Below, in pieces: positions 1 through 8,763 of a DNA stretch of 63,767 nucleotides. How positions within the stretch are numbered: position 1 is the first letter of the stretch; each line of letters begins with the position of its first letter. This stretch comes from Acidobacteriota bacterium (GTDB taxonomy: Bacteria; Acidobacteriota; UBA890; WLXD01): the NCBI GenBank assembly GCA_029263295.1, contig JAJCXT010000002.1, positions 1-63,767 of the forward strand, read 5' to 3'. The translations under genes were made by a program, and so were the position numbers. Under the pieces are notes generated by a model. It saw only the letters and a program-made list of their open reading frames with translations. It was not told the origin of the DNA and did not search any database.

Positions 1-1
1 G

Positions 2-253
2 CAGGTGAACCAGGAGGTCGTTACTGACAACGGTGTGCGCATCCTCGGCTACGACAATCTGCCGGGCCACGTCGCGATGCACGCGAGTCAGATGTACTCG
101 AGCAACCTGATGAACTTCATCCAGCATTTCTGGAACGAAGAAACGAAGGCGCTCGAGCTCAACACCGAAGACGAAATCATGGCCGGCGCGCTCGTAACCA
201 ACGACGGCGCCGTCACCAGCGAGATGCTCCAAAAGGCTTACGCCAGCGCCTAG
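2..253 (+). CDS. pntAA: NAD(P) transhydrogenase alpha subunit part 1 (PntAA), C-terminal fragment
   Basis: Only the last 83 or so codons are in the window; the reading frame is open to the left edge, so the gene starts upstream. The visible tail (GYDNLPGHVAMHASQMYSSN, then a short helix rich in Asn and Glu) matches the end of the soluble NAD(H)-binding domain I of proton-translocating transhydrogenase, where loss of the membrane part after this point is typical of the split-alpha form. It is followed after 28 bases by pntAB and then pntB, the usual three-gene order. The complex transfers hydride from NADH to NADP+ using the proton gradient. Start not visible. Confidence 0.9.
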   Translation, partial: QVNQEVVTDNGVRILGYDNLPGHVAMHASQMYSSNLMNFIQHFWNEETKALELNTEDEIMAGALVTNDGAVTSEMLQKAYASA

Positions 254-281
254 CGCTCGAACCTAACCAGCCAGGTCAAAC

Positions 282-581
282 ATGGACGCCCAAACAACAG
301 TCTTCCTGCTGTTCATCCTGATGCTCAGCGTGTTCCTCGGCATCGAGCTGATCTCGCGCGTGCCCTCACAGCTGCACACGCCGCTGATGAGTGGTTCGAA
401 CGCCATCTCCGGCATCACCATCGTTGGCGCGGTGCTGTCGCTCTCGAGCGGTAACGAGACGATGACCGCTATTCTCGGAACTGCTGCGGTCGCCTGCGCG
501 ACCGTCAATGTGGTCGGCGGGTACCTCGTCACCGACCGCATGCTTGCGATGTTCCGCAAGAAGGGTCAGGGGAAGGGCTGA
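282..581 (+). CDS. pntAB: NAD(P) transhydrogenase alpha subunit part 2 (PntAB), membrane segment
   Basis: 99 aa, almost entirely hydrophobic, with three predicted membrane helices (about residues 5-22, 36-58 and 62-85). This is the small separate membrane piece of the alpha subunit found in species with a three-gene transhydrogenase. It contains the family segment around residues 30-50 (TPLMSGSNAISGITIVGAV). It supplies domain II helices for proton translocation together with PntB. The stop overlaps the pntB start by one base (TGATG), so the two are translationally coupled. Confidence 0.93.
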   Translation: MDAQTTVFLLFILMLSVFLGIELISRVPSQLHTPLMSGSNAISGITIVGAVLSLSSGNETMTAILGTAAVACATVNVVGGYLVTDRMLAMFRKKGQGKG

Positions 582-2002
582 TGATCTCGCCATTTCTGAT
601 CGACGTCGCCTACATCGTTGCCGCGGTGCTGTTCGTCTTCGGCCTCAAGATGCTGTCGAAGGCAGACACTGCACGTCGCGGTAACCAGATCTCCGCGCTG
701 GGCATGCTCATCGCACTCGTCGCGACGCTGCTTTACGGCGGCATGGACTACACGTACATCCTCGCCGGCCTCGTTATCGGTGGCGGCATCGGCCTGTTCG
801 GCGCCAAGACTGTCGCCATGACCGGTATGCCAGAGATGGTGGCGCTGTTCAACGGCACCGGTGGCGTCGCCTCGTTGCTCGTCGGCTGGGCCGAGTTCCA
901 CCAGTCGAGCACCGAGATCGCTGCCGGCGGCATGACTGTCTTCAGCTCCTTCACGCTGGGAGCGATCTTCCTGGCCTCGCTCATCGGCGGCCTGACCTTC
1001 ACGGGCAGCGTGGTCGCGTGGGGCAAGCTGTCCGGCAAGCTGCCGGGCAAGCCGATGCTGTTTCCCGGCCAGCAGGTGTTCAACATTCTGTTGCTGGTGA
1101 TCGTGCTGGCGGCCGGAATCGCCTTCTCGCTGGTCGGCGACGCTGGCGACCCGCTAATGATGGCCAAGTACGACATCTTCCTGGTGATCGTGGTGATCGG
1201 CCTGATTCTCGGCGTGCTGGCGGTCATCGGTATCGGCGGCGCCGATATGCCGGTGGTCATCGCGCTGTTGAACAGCTATTCCGGGCTGGCCGCGTGCGCC
1301 ACCGGGTTCATCATCGTCAACAAGGTGCTGATTGTCTCCGGGGCACTGGTCGGTGCCTCTGGCCTGATTCTCACGACGATCATGTGCAAGGCGATGAACC
1401 GCTCGCTGGCCAACGTGCTCTTCTCCGGCTTCGGTGCCACCTCCGGTGGGGCGGGCAAGAAGAACGAAGGCGAGGCACGTGTGATCACGGCCGAGGACGC
1501 CTTCCTCGTTCTCGAAGCCGCCAGCAGCGTCGTCATCGTGCCGGGCTACGGCATGGCGGTCGCCCAGGCGCAGCACGCGGTGCGTGAACTCGGCGACATG
1601 CTCGAAGAGAACGGTTGCGAAGTGAAGTACGCGATTCATCCGGTCGCCGGCCGCATGCCGGGGCACATGAATGTGCTCCTCGCCGAAGCGAACGTTCCCT
1701 ACGAACAGCTGGTCGAGCCCGACGACGTGAACCCGATCATCGAGGCGGTCGACGTCTGCCTGGTGATCGGAGCCAACGACGTGGTGAACCCCTCGGCACG
1801 CGAAGACGAGGACAGCTCGATCTACGGCATGCCGATCATCAACGCCGATCTCGCGCGCACGACCTTCGTGATGAAGCGCTCGCTCGGCGCCGGTTACGCC
1901 GGCATCGGCAACCCGCTGTTCTTCCGTGAGAACACCCGCATGTTGCTGGGCGACGCCAAGGACTCCGTGTCCACGCTGGTGGCGGAGTTCAAGCAGGCTT
2001 AG
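581..2002 (+). CDS. pntB: NAD(P) transhydrogenase beta subunit (PntB)
   Basis: 473 aa, the normal family length. Residues 1-260 form a run of hydrophobic helices (membrane domain II). From about residue 290 a soluble NADP(H)-binding domain III follows, with the nucleotide-binding stretch VPGYGMAVAQAQ near residue 320 and the conserved end segment MKRSLGAGYAGIGNPLF. It is the last gene of the pntAA-pntAB-pntB operon. Together the three proteins make NADPH at the cytoplasmic membrane. An intrinsic terminator lies 25 bases after the stop. Confidence 0.96.
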   Translation: MISPFLIDVAYIVAAVLFVFGLKMLSKADTARRGNQISALGMLIALVATLLYGGMDYTYILAGLVIGGGIGLFGAKTVAMTGMPEMVALFNGTGGVASLLVGWAEFHQSSTEIAAGGMTVFSSFTLGAIFLASLIGGLTFTGSVVAWGKLSGKLPGKPMLFPGQQVFNILLLVIVLAAGIAFSLVGDAGDPLMMAKYDIFLVIVVIGLILGVLAVIGIGGADMPVVIALLNSYSGLAACATGFIIVNKVLIVSGALVGASGLILTTIMCKAMNRSLANVLFSGFGATSGGAGKKNEGEARVITAEDAFLVLEAASSVVIVPGYGMAVAQAQHAVRELGDMLEENGCEVKYAIHPVAGRMPGHMNVLLAEANVPYEQLVEPDDVNPIIEAVDVCLVIGANDVVNPSAREDEDSSIYGMPIINADLARTTFVMKRSLGAGYAGIGNPLFFRENTRMLLGDAKDSVSTLVAEFKQA

Positions 2003-2026
2003 CTCGGTCTTCTGAGGCTTTCAGAG

Positions 2027-2057
2027 GGGGCGCGGCACTTGTTGCCGCGCCCCTTTT
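2027..2057 (+). terminator. Intrinsic terminator of the pnt operon
   Basis: Perfect 11-bp stem (GGGGCGCGGCA at 2027-2037 with TGCCGCGCCCC at 2043-2053), 5-base loop CTTGT, then TTTT. It sits 25 bases after the pntB stop. Confidence 0.9.
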
Positions 2058-2437
2058 CTGTGCAACATCGGTAACCGGCGCGACCGCGCCAGCTGCTGGC
2101 CTCGCGTGGCCGAGCGGACCCGCTCAGCAACGCTGTGTCGCGTGGGGTTTCGGGGTATGTCGCGCATCCGCCGGCCAGGTCCGGTCCTGACGAGGACGGC
2201 TGCTGACTGTGCGCCGCGAGGAACATGGGCGCGATCCGCGGACCCGCAACGCGCAGCCATGCGCAGGCAAACACAGACCTATCGACCCCTGTCGCGCATC
2301 GTCGCGAGCCACCCACCCCGGCAACACCGAGACATGCCCCGGACAGGACTCGCTACGTGACCCACTGGTCGGTGAGGCGAACTGGACGAATACCCCTCCA
2401 CACGACCGCAGACTGCGAACGGGCCCAGAGATTCCGA
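2058..2437. other. Non-coding gap between convergent operons
   Basis: About 380 bases between the pnt terminator and the end of the minus-strand operon. Open frames here are short, Arg/Pro-rich and look like GC-rich noise. An 11-bp direct repeat (TGTCGCGCATC) occurs at 2158-2168 and 2290-2300. I see no RNA gene or further terminator. Confidence 0.5.
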
Positions 2438-3679
2438 CTACCGCTCGGCCTCGATAAGAGCGACGAGTCGGTGGACGGCCTCGCGGACAAACTCTGGGGC
2501 TTCCGCATCGGCGTCGATTTCCACGACTTCGACTCCCGGCGGCATGCCCGCCTTGATCGCCGCGAAGAACGCCTGGTCGCCCTCGGGGTCGTGCAGCGGT
2601 TCGCCCGGAATCGAATAGCGGCCCACACCGCGCAGCGGCAGCATGAAGACTGCGTTGCCCTTGGTGTGTTGCAGGCGGGCGCAGATTTCTTCGGCGACCT
2701 GGACGAACTCGTCGCTGTTGAGGCGCGGGACGAAGATCACGGGGCTGTGGAACACGTGCAGGTGGTCTCGGTACTCGTCCGGAACCGTGTTGGCTTCCAC
2801 GAAGAGGCCGAGATGTTCGGCGCCGCCGGGGCAGATCACCTGCGGCAGGCCGAGGCTACCGGCCACGGTCAGACGTTCGGGCCCGCCCGCGCGCAGGCCG
2901 CCGAAGACATCGTCGGCGATCTCGCCCATCGCGTAGTCGAAGACCGCGCCGACCACACCCTCCTTCATGAGCTGCTCCATAGCCCGCCCGCCCGAGCCCA
3001 CCGCGTGGAAGACCACGACGTCGTAGCCGGCCTCGCGGAAGTACTCCACCGCGCGCGTCGCGCCCTCGGTGAGTACCCCGAGGTTGGTCATCGCGATCAA
3101 CGGCTTGCCCCCTCCGGGCGCCTCGACACTGTGGTCCCCGCCGGATTCGGTCAACGACATGCCGTACGCGGCTCCCGCGGCGTTGGCGAGAATCCGAGCG
3201 GTGAACGGGTTCAGACCCATCAGGTCGCTGACCGAGAACATCATCGTGATGTCCTTGATGCCGACGAACGGCGACGTGTCGCCAGAGGCGACCGTCGAGA
3301 CGATGATCTTCGGGAACCCGTAGGGCAGCGACTGCATGACCTGGCTGCAGGAGGAGGTCCCCTGCGTGCCGCCCAGCCCGAGCACCGCATGGGCCTTGCC
3401 ATCGCCGATCAGGCCGCGCAGGATCGCCCCCGCCCCCGCCGCCATCACTGGCGCAGCGGCTTCGCGCGTCGGATCTTCGAGCAGAATCGACAGTTCTGTG
3501 CCGCCCGCCGCAGCCACCTGCTCCCGGCTCACATCCGGAGCGATCATCGGATCGCCGACTACGCCGATGTCGATCAACACCGCCTCGCCGCCGAGAGCTT
3601 CGATCTGGCCGCGGACGTAGTCGGCCTCCTCGCCCTTCGTGTCGAGGGTCGCCAAGACGACGGTTGTTCTGCTCACCAC
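2438..3679 (-). CDS. Tm-1-like ATP-binding protein (UPF0261)
   Basis: 413 aa, GTG start chosen because GGGAG lies just upstream (the first two codons are GTG GTG). It opens with TVVLATLDTKGEEADYVR and GGEAVLIDIGVVGDP, the hallmark of the UPF0261/Tm-1-like family, and has the family's Gly-rich segments (LGLGGTQGTSSCSQ near 100-115; GSGGRAMEQLMKEG near 230). In plants this domain is the N-terminal half of the tomato Tm-1 antiviral protein and binds ATP; the enzymatic role in bacteria is not established. It starts 8 bases after the gene for the other Tm-1 half and closes a four-gene operon. Confidence 0.88.
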   Translation of the reverse strand: MVSRTTVVLATLDTKGEEADYVRGQIEALGGEAVLIDIGVVGDPMIAPDVSREQVAAAGGTELSILLEDPTREAAAPVMAAGAGAILRGLIGDGKAHAVLGLGGTQGTSSCSQVMQSLPYGFPKIIVSTVASGDTSPFVGIKDITMMFSVSDLMGLNPFTARILANAAGAAYGMSLTESGGDHSVEAPGGGKPLIAMTNLGVLTEGATRAVEYFREAGYDVVVFHAVGSGGRAMEQLMKEGVVGAVFDYAMGEIADDVFGGLRAGGPERLTVAGSLGLPQVICPGGAEHLGLFVEANTVPDEYRDHLHVFHSPVIFVPRLNSDEFVQVAEEICARLQHTKGNAVFMLPLRGVGRYSIPGEPLHDPEGDQAFFAAIKAGMPPGVEVVEIDADAEAPEFVREAVHRLVALIEAER

Positions 3680-3687
3680 CGCGCTCC

Positions 3688-4545
3688 CTAGTCGTTGAAT
3701 TTCAGACCGGCAAACTCGGTCGCGGCACCGAGCACGGCACGCTCGATCGGCAGGCGTTCCGTCGACGAACCTGTCCAGAAACCGTGCCCCGTAGTGTTAT
3801 CGAGCATGTACTGCGCGTCCTCCGGCGTCTCCATCGCGGCGCCGTGGCCAACCAGGATCGTCTCCGGAGCGATCTCACGGACGGCTGCGTACACTTCTTC
3901 GCTGCGCCGCGCGGTCTCCTCGATCTGCTCGCCCGAGTCGTAACCCGTGAGCCCACCACGGGTCGTCCCCGCGTGGAAACAGAAGATGTCCGGGCGGGCC
4001 TGTTCGATCACCTGCAGGCTGTCCTCCATGTCGAAGGCCAACGCTACCGTGACCATGTCCATCTCCTTTGCCAGCGCCAGCATCTGGACCTCGTTCTCGA
4101 ACGTGACACCGCTCTTGACCAGCACCTTGTAGATGTTGCTGTCCTTGTCCACGTAGCTGATCGAGGGACCGATGTTCGATACCGACATCACGCCCATCGA
4201 CTTGAGCCGCTCGAGCACCGTTCGCATATCGCGCAGCGGATCGTTGGCATTGATACAGGCACAAACGAAAGCATCACCGACGATCGCCGGCATGATGTCC
4301 TGCTCGGTGTAGTCGAGCGTCTGCTGGTTAGAGTCCAGGATGGGCCACATCATCGACATCGTGCCCATGCCGTTGGCCCGCAGTCGCGCGCCCGAGAAGG
4401 TGTTGATGCAGTCGACCCCGGCCTTCTCCAGCAGCTTCGCCACCAGTCCGCTGCCGGCGCTGGCGATGAAGATCGGATCGCGCCGATCTATCTTGGCTCG
4501 GAGCTTGCTGAGAATCTCGTCACGCGTAGTTCGTGGAACGATCAT
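3688..4545 (-). CDS. TIM-barrel protein, phosphoenolpyruvate-hydrolase-like (Tm-1 C-terminal half family)
   Basis: 285 aa. Recognisable segments include RDPIFIASAGSGLVAKLLEK near residue 20, DCINTFSGARLRANG, and FCFHAGTTRGGLTGYDSG near 190-205, which belong to the TIM-barrel 'signal transduction/PEP hydrolase' family. The start overlaps the stop of the propeller gene as ATGA, so the pair is coupled. Plant Tm-1 proteins carry this barrel fused behind the UPF0261 domain; here they are adjacent separate genes. Substrate is unknown; the name is by family and no reaction can be deduced from sequence alone. Confidence 0.85.
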   Translation of the reverse strand: MIVPRTTRDEILSKLRAKIDRRDPIFIASAGSGLVAKLLEKAGVDCINTFSGARLRANGMGTMSMMWPILDSNQQTLDYTEQDIMPAIVGDAFVCACINANDPLRDMRTVLERLKSMGVMSVSNIGPSISYVDKDSNIYKVLVKSGVTFENEVQMLALAKEMDMVTVALAFDMEDSLQVIEQARPDIFCFHAGTTRGGLTGYDSGEQIEETARRSEEVYAAVREIAPETILVGHGAAMETPEDAQYMLDNTTGHGFWTGSSTERLPIERAVLGAATEFAGLKFND

Positions 4546-7418
4546 TCGCTTCCGTCGCTTGCAACCACTTGCATCACGCCGCGCATGGTCTGCCAGTGGT
4601 TGGGGAAGGTGCAGAGATACTCGTAGTCGCCGGGATCACTCGGCGCCGTGAACTCCAGCATCTGATACTCCGATTGGTTCAGTAATTCGGTTGCCGCGAT
4701 GATCTTGTCGCTGTCGGGCAAGAAACCCACGGCGAACCCTAGCGCGCCGAGTGACTCGGCGGCCAGGGCGATCTCCTCCACCGAACCAGGCATCCCCACC
4801 ACCAGGTTGTGGGGTGTGTAGTCGGGGTTCTCGAACCAGATTTTCACCGTCTCACCCGCCTGCACCGTGAACGAAGTGAGATCGAAACGCATCTCGTCGG
4901 GTACCGGCCGGATGACGATCGCGTCGGGGTCCGGATCCACCCGCGAGATGTAGGAGGTCTCCTCCAGGGCGTCTTCGGATCCGAACGATCCCGCAAGGTC
5001 GTGCTCCCAGTAGTACTGGACGTTGCGTGCCGCGACGCGAGCTCTCGGTTCGGGGGAGTTCAGCAGGAGCGCAAGCAGATCGCGATTCTCCGCGTTGTGC
5101 TGCTGGTGCACCCAGAGCGCCTCGAGCAGATGATGCGCATCGGCGGAGTCGGTGGGATCGAACTTCTGCAACCACCGTTCGGTGGCAGCAATGACCTCTC
5201 CGGAATCGTGCTCCGTCAGTTCTACTCGAGCGCGACGGCGCACCGCGTTCACCGGATGCTCGAGCGCGGCCAGCACGGTCGAAATCGGCTCGCCGTCTAT
5301 CGCCACGTGCTCCGACAGCGGTCGTTCGGGAACGGTGACTCGATAGATGCGGCCATGTTCATGGTCACGGGCTGGATCACGGATGTTGTGCTGCATGTGG
5401 CCGATGACCGCATTCGCCCAATCGGCGACATAGAGCGCGCCATCATCGCCAATCTCGAAATCCGTAGGCCGGAAGTTCGGGTCCGACGACACCAGCAAGT
5501 CGTCGGTCTCCGTGCCGTTCGCGTCGCCGGTCTCCGTGTCGAAGTCGAGGTTGTACTGCTTGATCCCGAGAAACGCGATGACGTTCAGGATCAGGAAGTT
5601 GCCCTGATTCTCCGGCGGGAAATGATCACTGGAGAGAATGCCGGCGGCGGGCACCGGACGGACAGTGTGGTCGAGCAGCTTGCGCATGACGAAGCGGCCG
5701 TCTTCCTGCGGTTTCACCTGGTACGCCCGCCCTCCGGTCGCGTCGGTGGCGAAGTGGTGGCCCCAGTAGTCGAAGTCGGTGCCGTGGGCGTTGGGGCTGT
5801 TGGCGGCGTGGAAACTGAACGACCACGTTCGCGGATTGAACCGGTACATCCCCGAGACCGTCGACTCCTGATTGGCGCCCCAGGGGGACTCGATGTTGGA
5901 GACGTTGAACACACCGCGCTGGTAGTAGAGGAATCCATCCGGGCCGTAGATGAAGTTGTTCGCTGAGTGGTGCGTGTCGGCCGACCCGAGCGCACCCATG
6001 ATGCGCACACGGAAGTCCGCCACGTCGTCCCCGTCGGTGTCCTTGAGGAAGATCAGGTCGGGCACCGAAGCCACGATCACGCCGCCGTTCCAGAACTCGA
6101 ATCCCGTCGGGTTGTGCACGTAGGCGAAGGTGATCGCTTCATCTGCCACGCCATCGCGGTCCTCGTCCGGCAGGATCAGCAAGCGATCATCCATCGTCTG
6201 GGTCGGTTGCCACTTCGGGTAGGTGGCCCACGCCGCCACCCAGAGGCGGCCGCGGTTGTCGACGCCCAGTTGGACCGGGTTTACCAGCTCAGGGAACATC
6301 TCCTCGGAGGCGAAGACGTTCGCGACCATTCCGTCGGCCAGTGTCATCCTGTCGACGCCCTCTTCAGCCGTCAGAAAGTCGAGCGTCCCTGTCTTGCTCA
6401 CGCCGCCCTGGATCTGAGGCTCAGAGAGGTTGGTTATGACCTCGATCGGCGCGGGCACGTTGGAGTCGTCGGGTTCGATCGACTCGCCGCGGGCAGCGGC
6501 CCAGATCACGGGGTCGCGGTTGGCCGTCATCACATCGAGCTGCGCGAGCTCGTGCTGCAACACCTCGAAGTTATCCTGACCATCGGTGAACGCGAGCGTC
6601 GAGCGCGATCCCCAAACGTCATTGCCATCTGTCGTTCTGAACCGGTTGTGCCAGTGCCAGTTCTTGTCGAGCACCGCCGCACGGACCTGCTCCACTCTCG
6701 CGGCGCCGGCTGTGGGTGAGTGTCCGAGCAGATCCTCCACGATGACCTCGGCAACCTGCCGATTTCCCTCGCTTCCAAGATGAATGCCGTTGATCGTCAG
6801 AGGTTCATCCGCCGCGGCGTACAACTCCTGCGAGGCAGCCAGGAGGTCGATGAAGTGCACGCCCTTCGCGGTCGCTGCCGCCCGCGCCGCCTCGGTGTAC
6901 GCGGCCAGTCGCGCGTTGCTGTCGTTGCCAGTTGGTAGATTCGGGTCGCCGAGATCCTCGTGGGCGATCGGCGAGAAGAGCACGATCGTTGGCGCGCCCC
7001 GGCCCGAGTAGTCGAGTCCCTGCGTGTGGTCGATCCAGCGGGTTACGGCGGCACCATACTCATCCGGCTCGTCGGCAAAGGACTCGTTGTAGCCGAACAT
7101 GGCGAGGATGACATCGGCCTGCGACATCGACAGGTACTCGTCAGCGCCGGGGAAACCCTGCACCCGGGGGCGGTGGTCGATGCGATCGCCGGTGAACCCC
7201 TGGTTGCGGAAGACGAGTTCCAACTCTGGCAACTCGGTCTGCAGGTACGCCTCGAGCCACCCGTCGTGCTGCATTCGGTCGGCGAGCGCGCTGCCGATGA
7301 TCACGACATGGTCACCGGCCTCGAACGGGGTCGGGGTCGGCGCACAGGCAGTCGCGAGGGCCAGTGCCAGCCCGGTTACCGCGGCCAACGAATACCGGTG
7401 CGTGCTGCGGAGAGTCAT
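4542..7418 (-). CDS. Secreted SGNH hydrolase / PVC-type beta-propeller / cupredoxin fusion lipoprotein
   Basis: 958 aa from the ATG at 7418, which overlaps the upstream stop as ATGA. Residues 1-30 are a lipoprotein signal with the lipobox-like LATACA. Residues about 35-260 are an SGNH/GDSL-type domain (VVIIGSALADRM block I-like, NDSN, and INGIHLGSEGNRQ with the His). Residues about 330-680 form a PVC-type, glucose/sorbosone-dehydrogenase-like propeller (VANVFASEEMFPELVNPV, FEIGDDGALYVADW). A helical HEAT-like part follows. The last 115 residues are a blue-copper domain with His (TPHNLVV), Cys and His (YLCTFPNHW) and Met (QTM). The CxxCH cytochrome tail common in PVC propellers is absent. Probable extracytoplasmic redox or carbohydrate role. 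Confidence 0.82.
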   Translation of the reverse strand: MTLRSTHRYSLAAVTGLALALATACAPTPTPFEAGDHVVIIGSALADRMQHDGWLEAYLQTELPELELVFRNQGFTGDRIDHRPRVQGFPGADEYLSMSQADVILAMFGYNESFADEPDEYGAAVTRWIDHTQGLDYSGRGAPTIVLFSPIAHEDLGDPNLPTGNDSNARLAAYTEAARAAATAKGVHFIDLLAASQELYAAADEPLTINGIHLGSEGNRQVAEVIVEDLLGHSPTAGAARVEQVRAAVLDKNWHWHNRFRTTDGNDVWGSRSTLAFTDGQDNFEVLQHELAQLDVMTANRDPVIWAAARGESIEPDDSNVPAPIEVITNLSEPQIQGGVSKTGTLDFLTAEEGVDRMTLADGMVANVFASEEMFPELVNPVQLGVDNRGRLWVAAWATYPKWQPTQTMDDRLLILPDEDRDGVADEAITFAYVHNPTGFEFWNGGVIVASVPDLIFLKDTDGDDVADFRVRIMGALGSADTHHSANNFIYGPDGFLYYQRGVFNVSNIESPWGANQESTVSGMYRFNPRTWSFSFHAANSPNAHGTDFDYWGHHFATDATGGRAYQVKPQEDGRFVMRKLLDHTVRPVPAAGILSSDHFPPENQGNFLILNVIAFLGIKQYNLDFDTETGDANGTETDDLLVSSDPNFRPTDFEIGDDGALYVADWANAVIGHMQHNIRDPARDHEHGRIYRVTVPERPLSEHVAIDGEPISTVLAALEHPVNAVRRRARVELTEHDSGEVIAATERWLQKFDPTDSADAHHLLEALWVHQQHNAENRDLLALLLNSPEPRARVAARNVQYYWEHDLAGSFGSEDALEETSYISRVDPDPDAIVIRPVPDEMRFDLTSFTVQAGETVKIWFENPDYTPHNLVVGMPGSVEEIALAAESLGALGFAVGFLPDSDKIIAATELLNQSEYQMLEFTAPSDPGDYEYLCTFPNHWQTMRGVMQVVASDGSE

Positions 7419-8437
7419 GGTTGTTCCTGGGTCGGTCGCTCGGGCGACATGATGGGCGTGTCCCAACCGGCGAGATCACTCGGCCTTACGCCGCGCCGAT
7501 AGCCGCCGAAACTGAACGTCACGGGGTTGTAGGAGCCGACGAAATCGATGTCGTTATCGGGTCGGATGGCGCTCTCGATGCCGATCGCCCACAGGGTGGC
7601 GTTGAGCATCATGCGGCGAAAGCCATCATTGAGAAAATCCTCCGAAGCCCCGTGAGTCGTGGCGAACACGCGACCGCCGCCCTCGTACGTACGGGTCCAG
7701 GCAACAGGCAGGAGTTCCTTCTCAGGGTCGGGCGGCGCATCGGTGTTCATACCGTTCAGGACCTGTCCGAGCGCTAGAACTACCGAGTTCGGCATCGGGT
7801 CGGCGTTGTAGCCGCCCGACTGCACATGAACGTCGAACACGCCCTCGAGTATCGGGTGCCGCGCATTCTCCTCAGGAAAATGCAGCACCGAGCTCTGCTC
7901 GTGATTGGTGCCGTAGTGCCCGACCCAGGTCTCGCCGAGGACCTGGCGACCAAACCCCGACCTGTACTCCTCGCCCTCGTAGTTCCAGGTATAGCGAAGG
8001 AACGGGCCGTCGGCGATGTTGAACGCGTGCGTGGAAGTACGAATTCCTACGACCGGGCCGCCTCGATCGAGGTAGTCGACGAAATACTGCATCTGCTCGG
8101 CCGGGAAGTCCTGGAATCGCAGGCCGACGACGAGTAGATCGGCGGTCTCCAAGGCTTCGAGTCCGTCGATGTTCGAGCTACCCGGTTCGATGAATCCATC
8201 ATCGTCGAGCGTGAAAAAGACGCTGCACTTGAAACCGTAGGTGCGAGCAAGGATCCTGGCCATCGCCGGCAGGAGCTCCTCGGACCGATACTCGTGGTCG
8301 CCAGCAATCATCACGATGTGCATACCGACGCCCGGACCTTCGCTGCCCTCGTAGACCACGCGATGCGGAACTTCCTGCGCGGCAACCGCAGAGGTCGCCA
8401 GAGCAAGAACAGGGGACACCCAGGGGAACACGCGCAT
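7415..8437 (-). CDS. ThuA-domain protein with signal peptide
   Basis: 340 aa, ATG preceded by GGAGGG. Residues 1-20 are a signal peptide ending AVAAQ. The ThuA / class-I-amidotransferase-like fold is seen from HIVMIAGDHEYRSEELLP through DLLVVGLRFQDFP, GGPVVGIRTSTHAF and the C-terminal VAWTRTYEGGGRVFATTHG. ThuA-type proteins are linked to sugar or trehalose use in rhizobia, but secreted versions are often next to PVC-type propellers with unknown substrates, as here. First gene of the operon 8437 to 2438; it overlaps the next gene by four bases. Confidence 0.87.
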   Translation of the reverse strand: MRVFPWVSPVLALATSAVAAQEVPHRVVYEGSEGPGVGMHIVMIAGDHEYRSEELLPAMARILARTYGFKCSVFFTLDDDGFIEPGSSNIDGLEALETADLLVVGLRFQDFPAEQMQYFVDYLDRGGPVVGIRTSTHAFNIADGPFLRYTWNYEGEEYRSGFGRQVLGETWVGHYGTNHEQSSVLHFPEENARHPILEGVFDVHVQSGGYNADPMPNSVVLALGQVLNGMNTDAPPDPEKELLPVAWTRTYEGGGRVFATTHGASEDFLNDGFRRMMLNATLWAIGIESAIRPDNDIDFVGSYNPVTFSFGGYRRGVRPSDLAGWDTPIMSPERPTQEQP

Positions 8438-8525
8438 ACGAACCCTCCATGGTCGAAGACAGGGCCAGCATGATAGCCCCTACGCGGCCCGGCTTCCGCG
8501 GCGCAGCACCAACGACGACAGTGGC

Positions 8526-8705
8526 TCAAACGCTGTCCGGGCTCGCGGACTCCTCCGGCTCGGGATATAGCTCGTGGATCCTGGGAACGTCGTGCAGACG
8601 CTCCTCGAGAGCCTGGATGAAGCGCTCGCGCACGTTGTTCTCGGCGTCAGACTTGCCGTCCGAATGTCGCCTGCGGCGCCCGTCCAACCGTTCAGTGGAG
8701 GTCAT
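8526..8705 (-). CDS. Possible small hypothetical protein
   Basis: 59 aa if the internal ATG at 8705 is used; a longer frame (to 8777) would run back across the YefM operator and antitoxin start, so I prefer the short one. The C-terminal part (RERFIQALEERLHDVPRIHE) is amphipathic and looks more protein-like than random GC-rich frames, but the upstream ribosome-binding site is weak. No family recognised. Without it, 8438-8737 would be empty apart from the promoter region of the ThuA operon. Confidence 0.3.
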   Translation of the reverse strand: MTSTERLDGRRRRHSDGKSDAENNVRERFIQALEERLHDVPRIHELYPEPEESASPDSV

Positions 8706-8737
8706 CCAGAGGTGAGGCCGATCGCGCCTTGCCTGTA

Positions 8738-8755
8738 CGTACGTTAAAACGTACG
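8738..8755. promoter_or_regulatory. Palindromic operator of the YefM/YoeB-type module
   Basis: Perfect inverted repeat CGTACGTT-AA-AACGTACG ending eight bases before the antitoxin ATG. Position and symmetry fit autorepression by the antitoxin-toxin complex, as in yefM-yoeB, whose operators also contain GTAC cores. Confidence 0.7.
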
Positions 8756-8763
8756 CTTTCTGC

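Noticed and set aside
2103-2140. tRNA-like D-arm sequence (TGGCCGAGCGG)
   Set aside because: No matching T-arm, anticodon arm or acceptor stem nearby.
2225-3691. 488-aa plus-strand open frame
   Set aside because: Antisense shadow of the UPF0261 gene; Arg/His-rich with no family features and poor start context.
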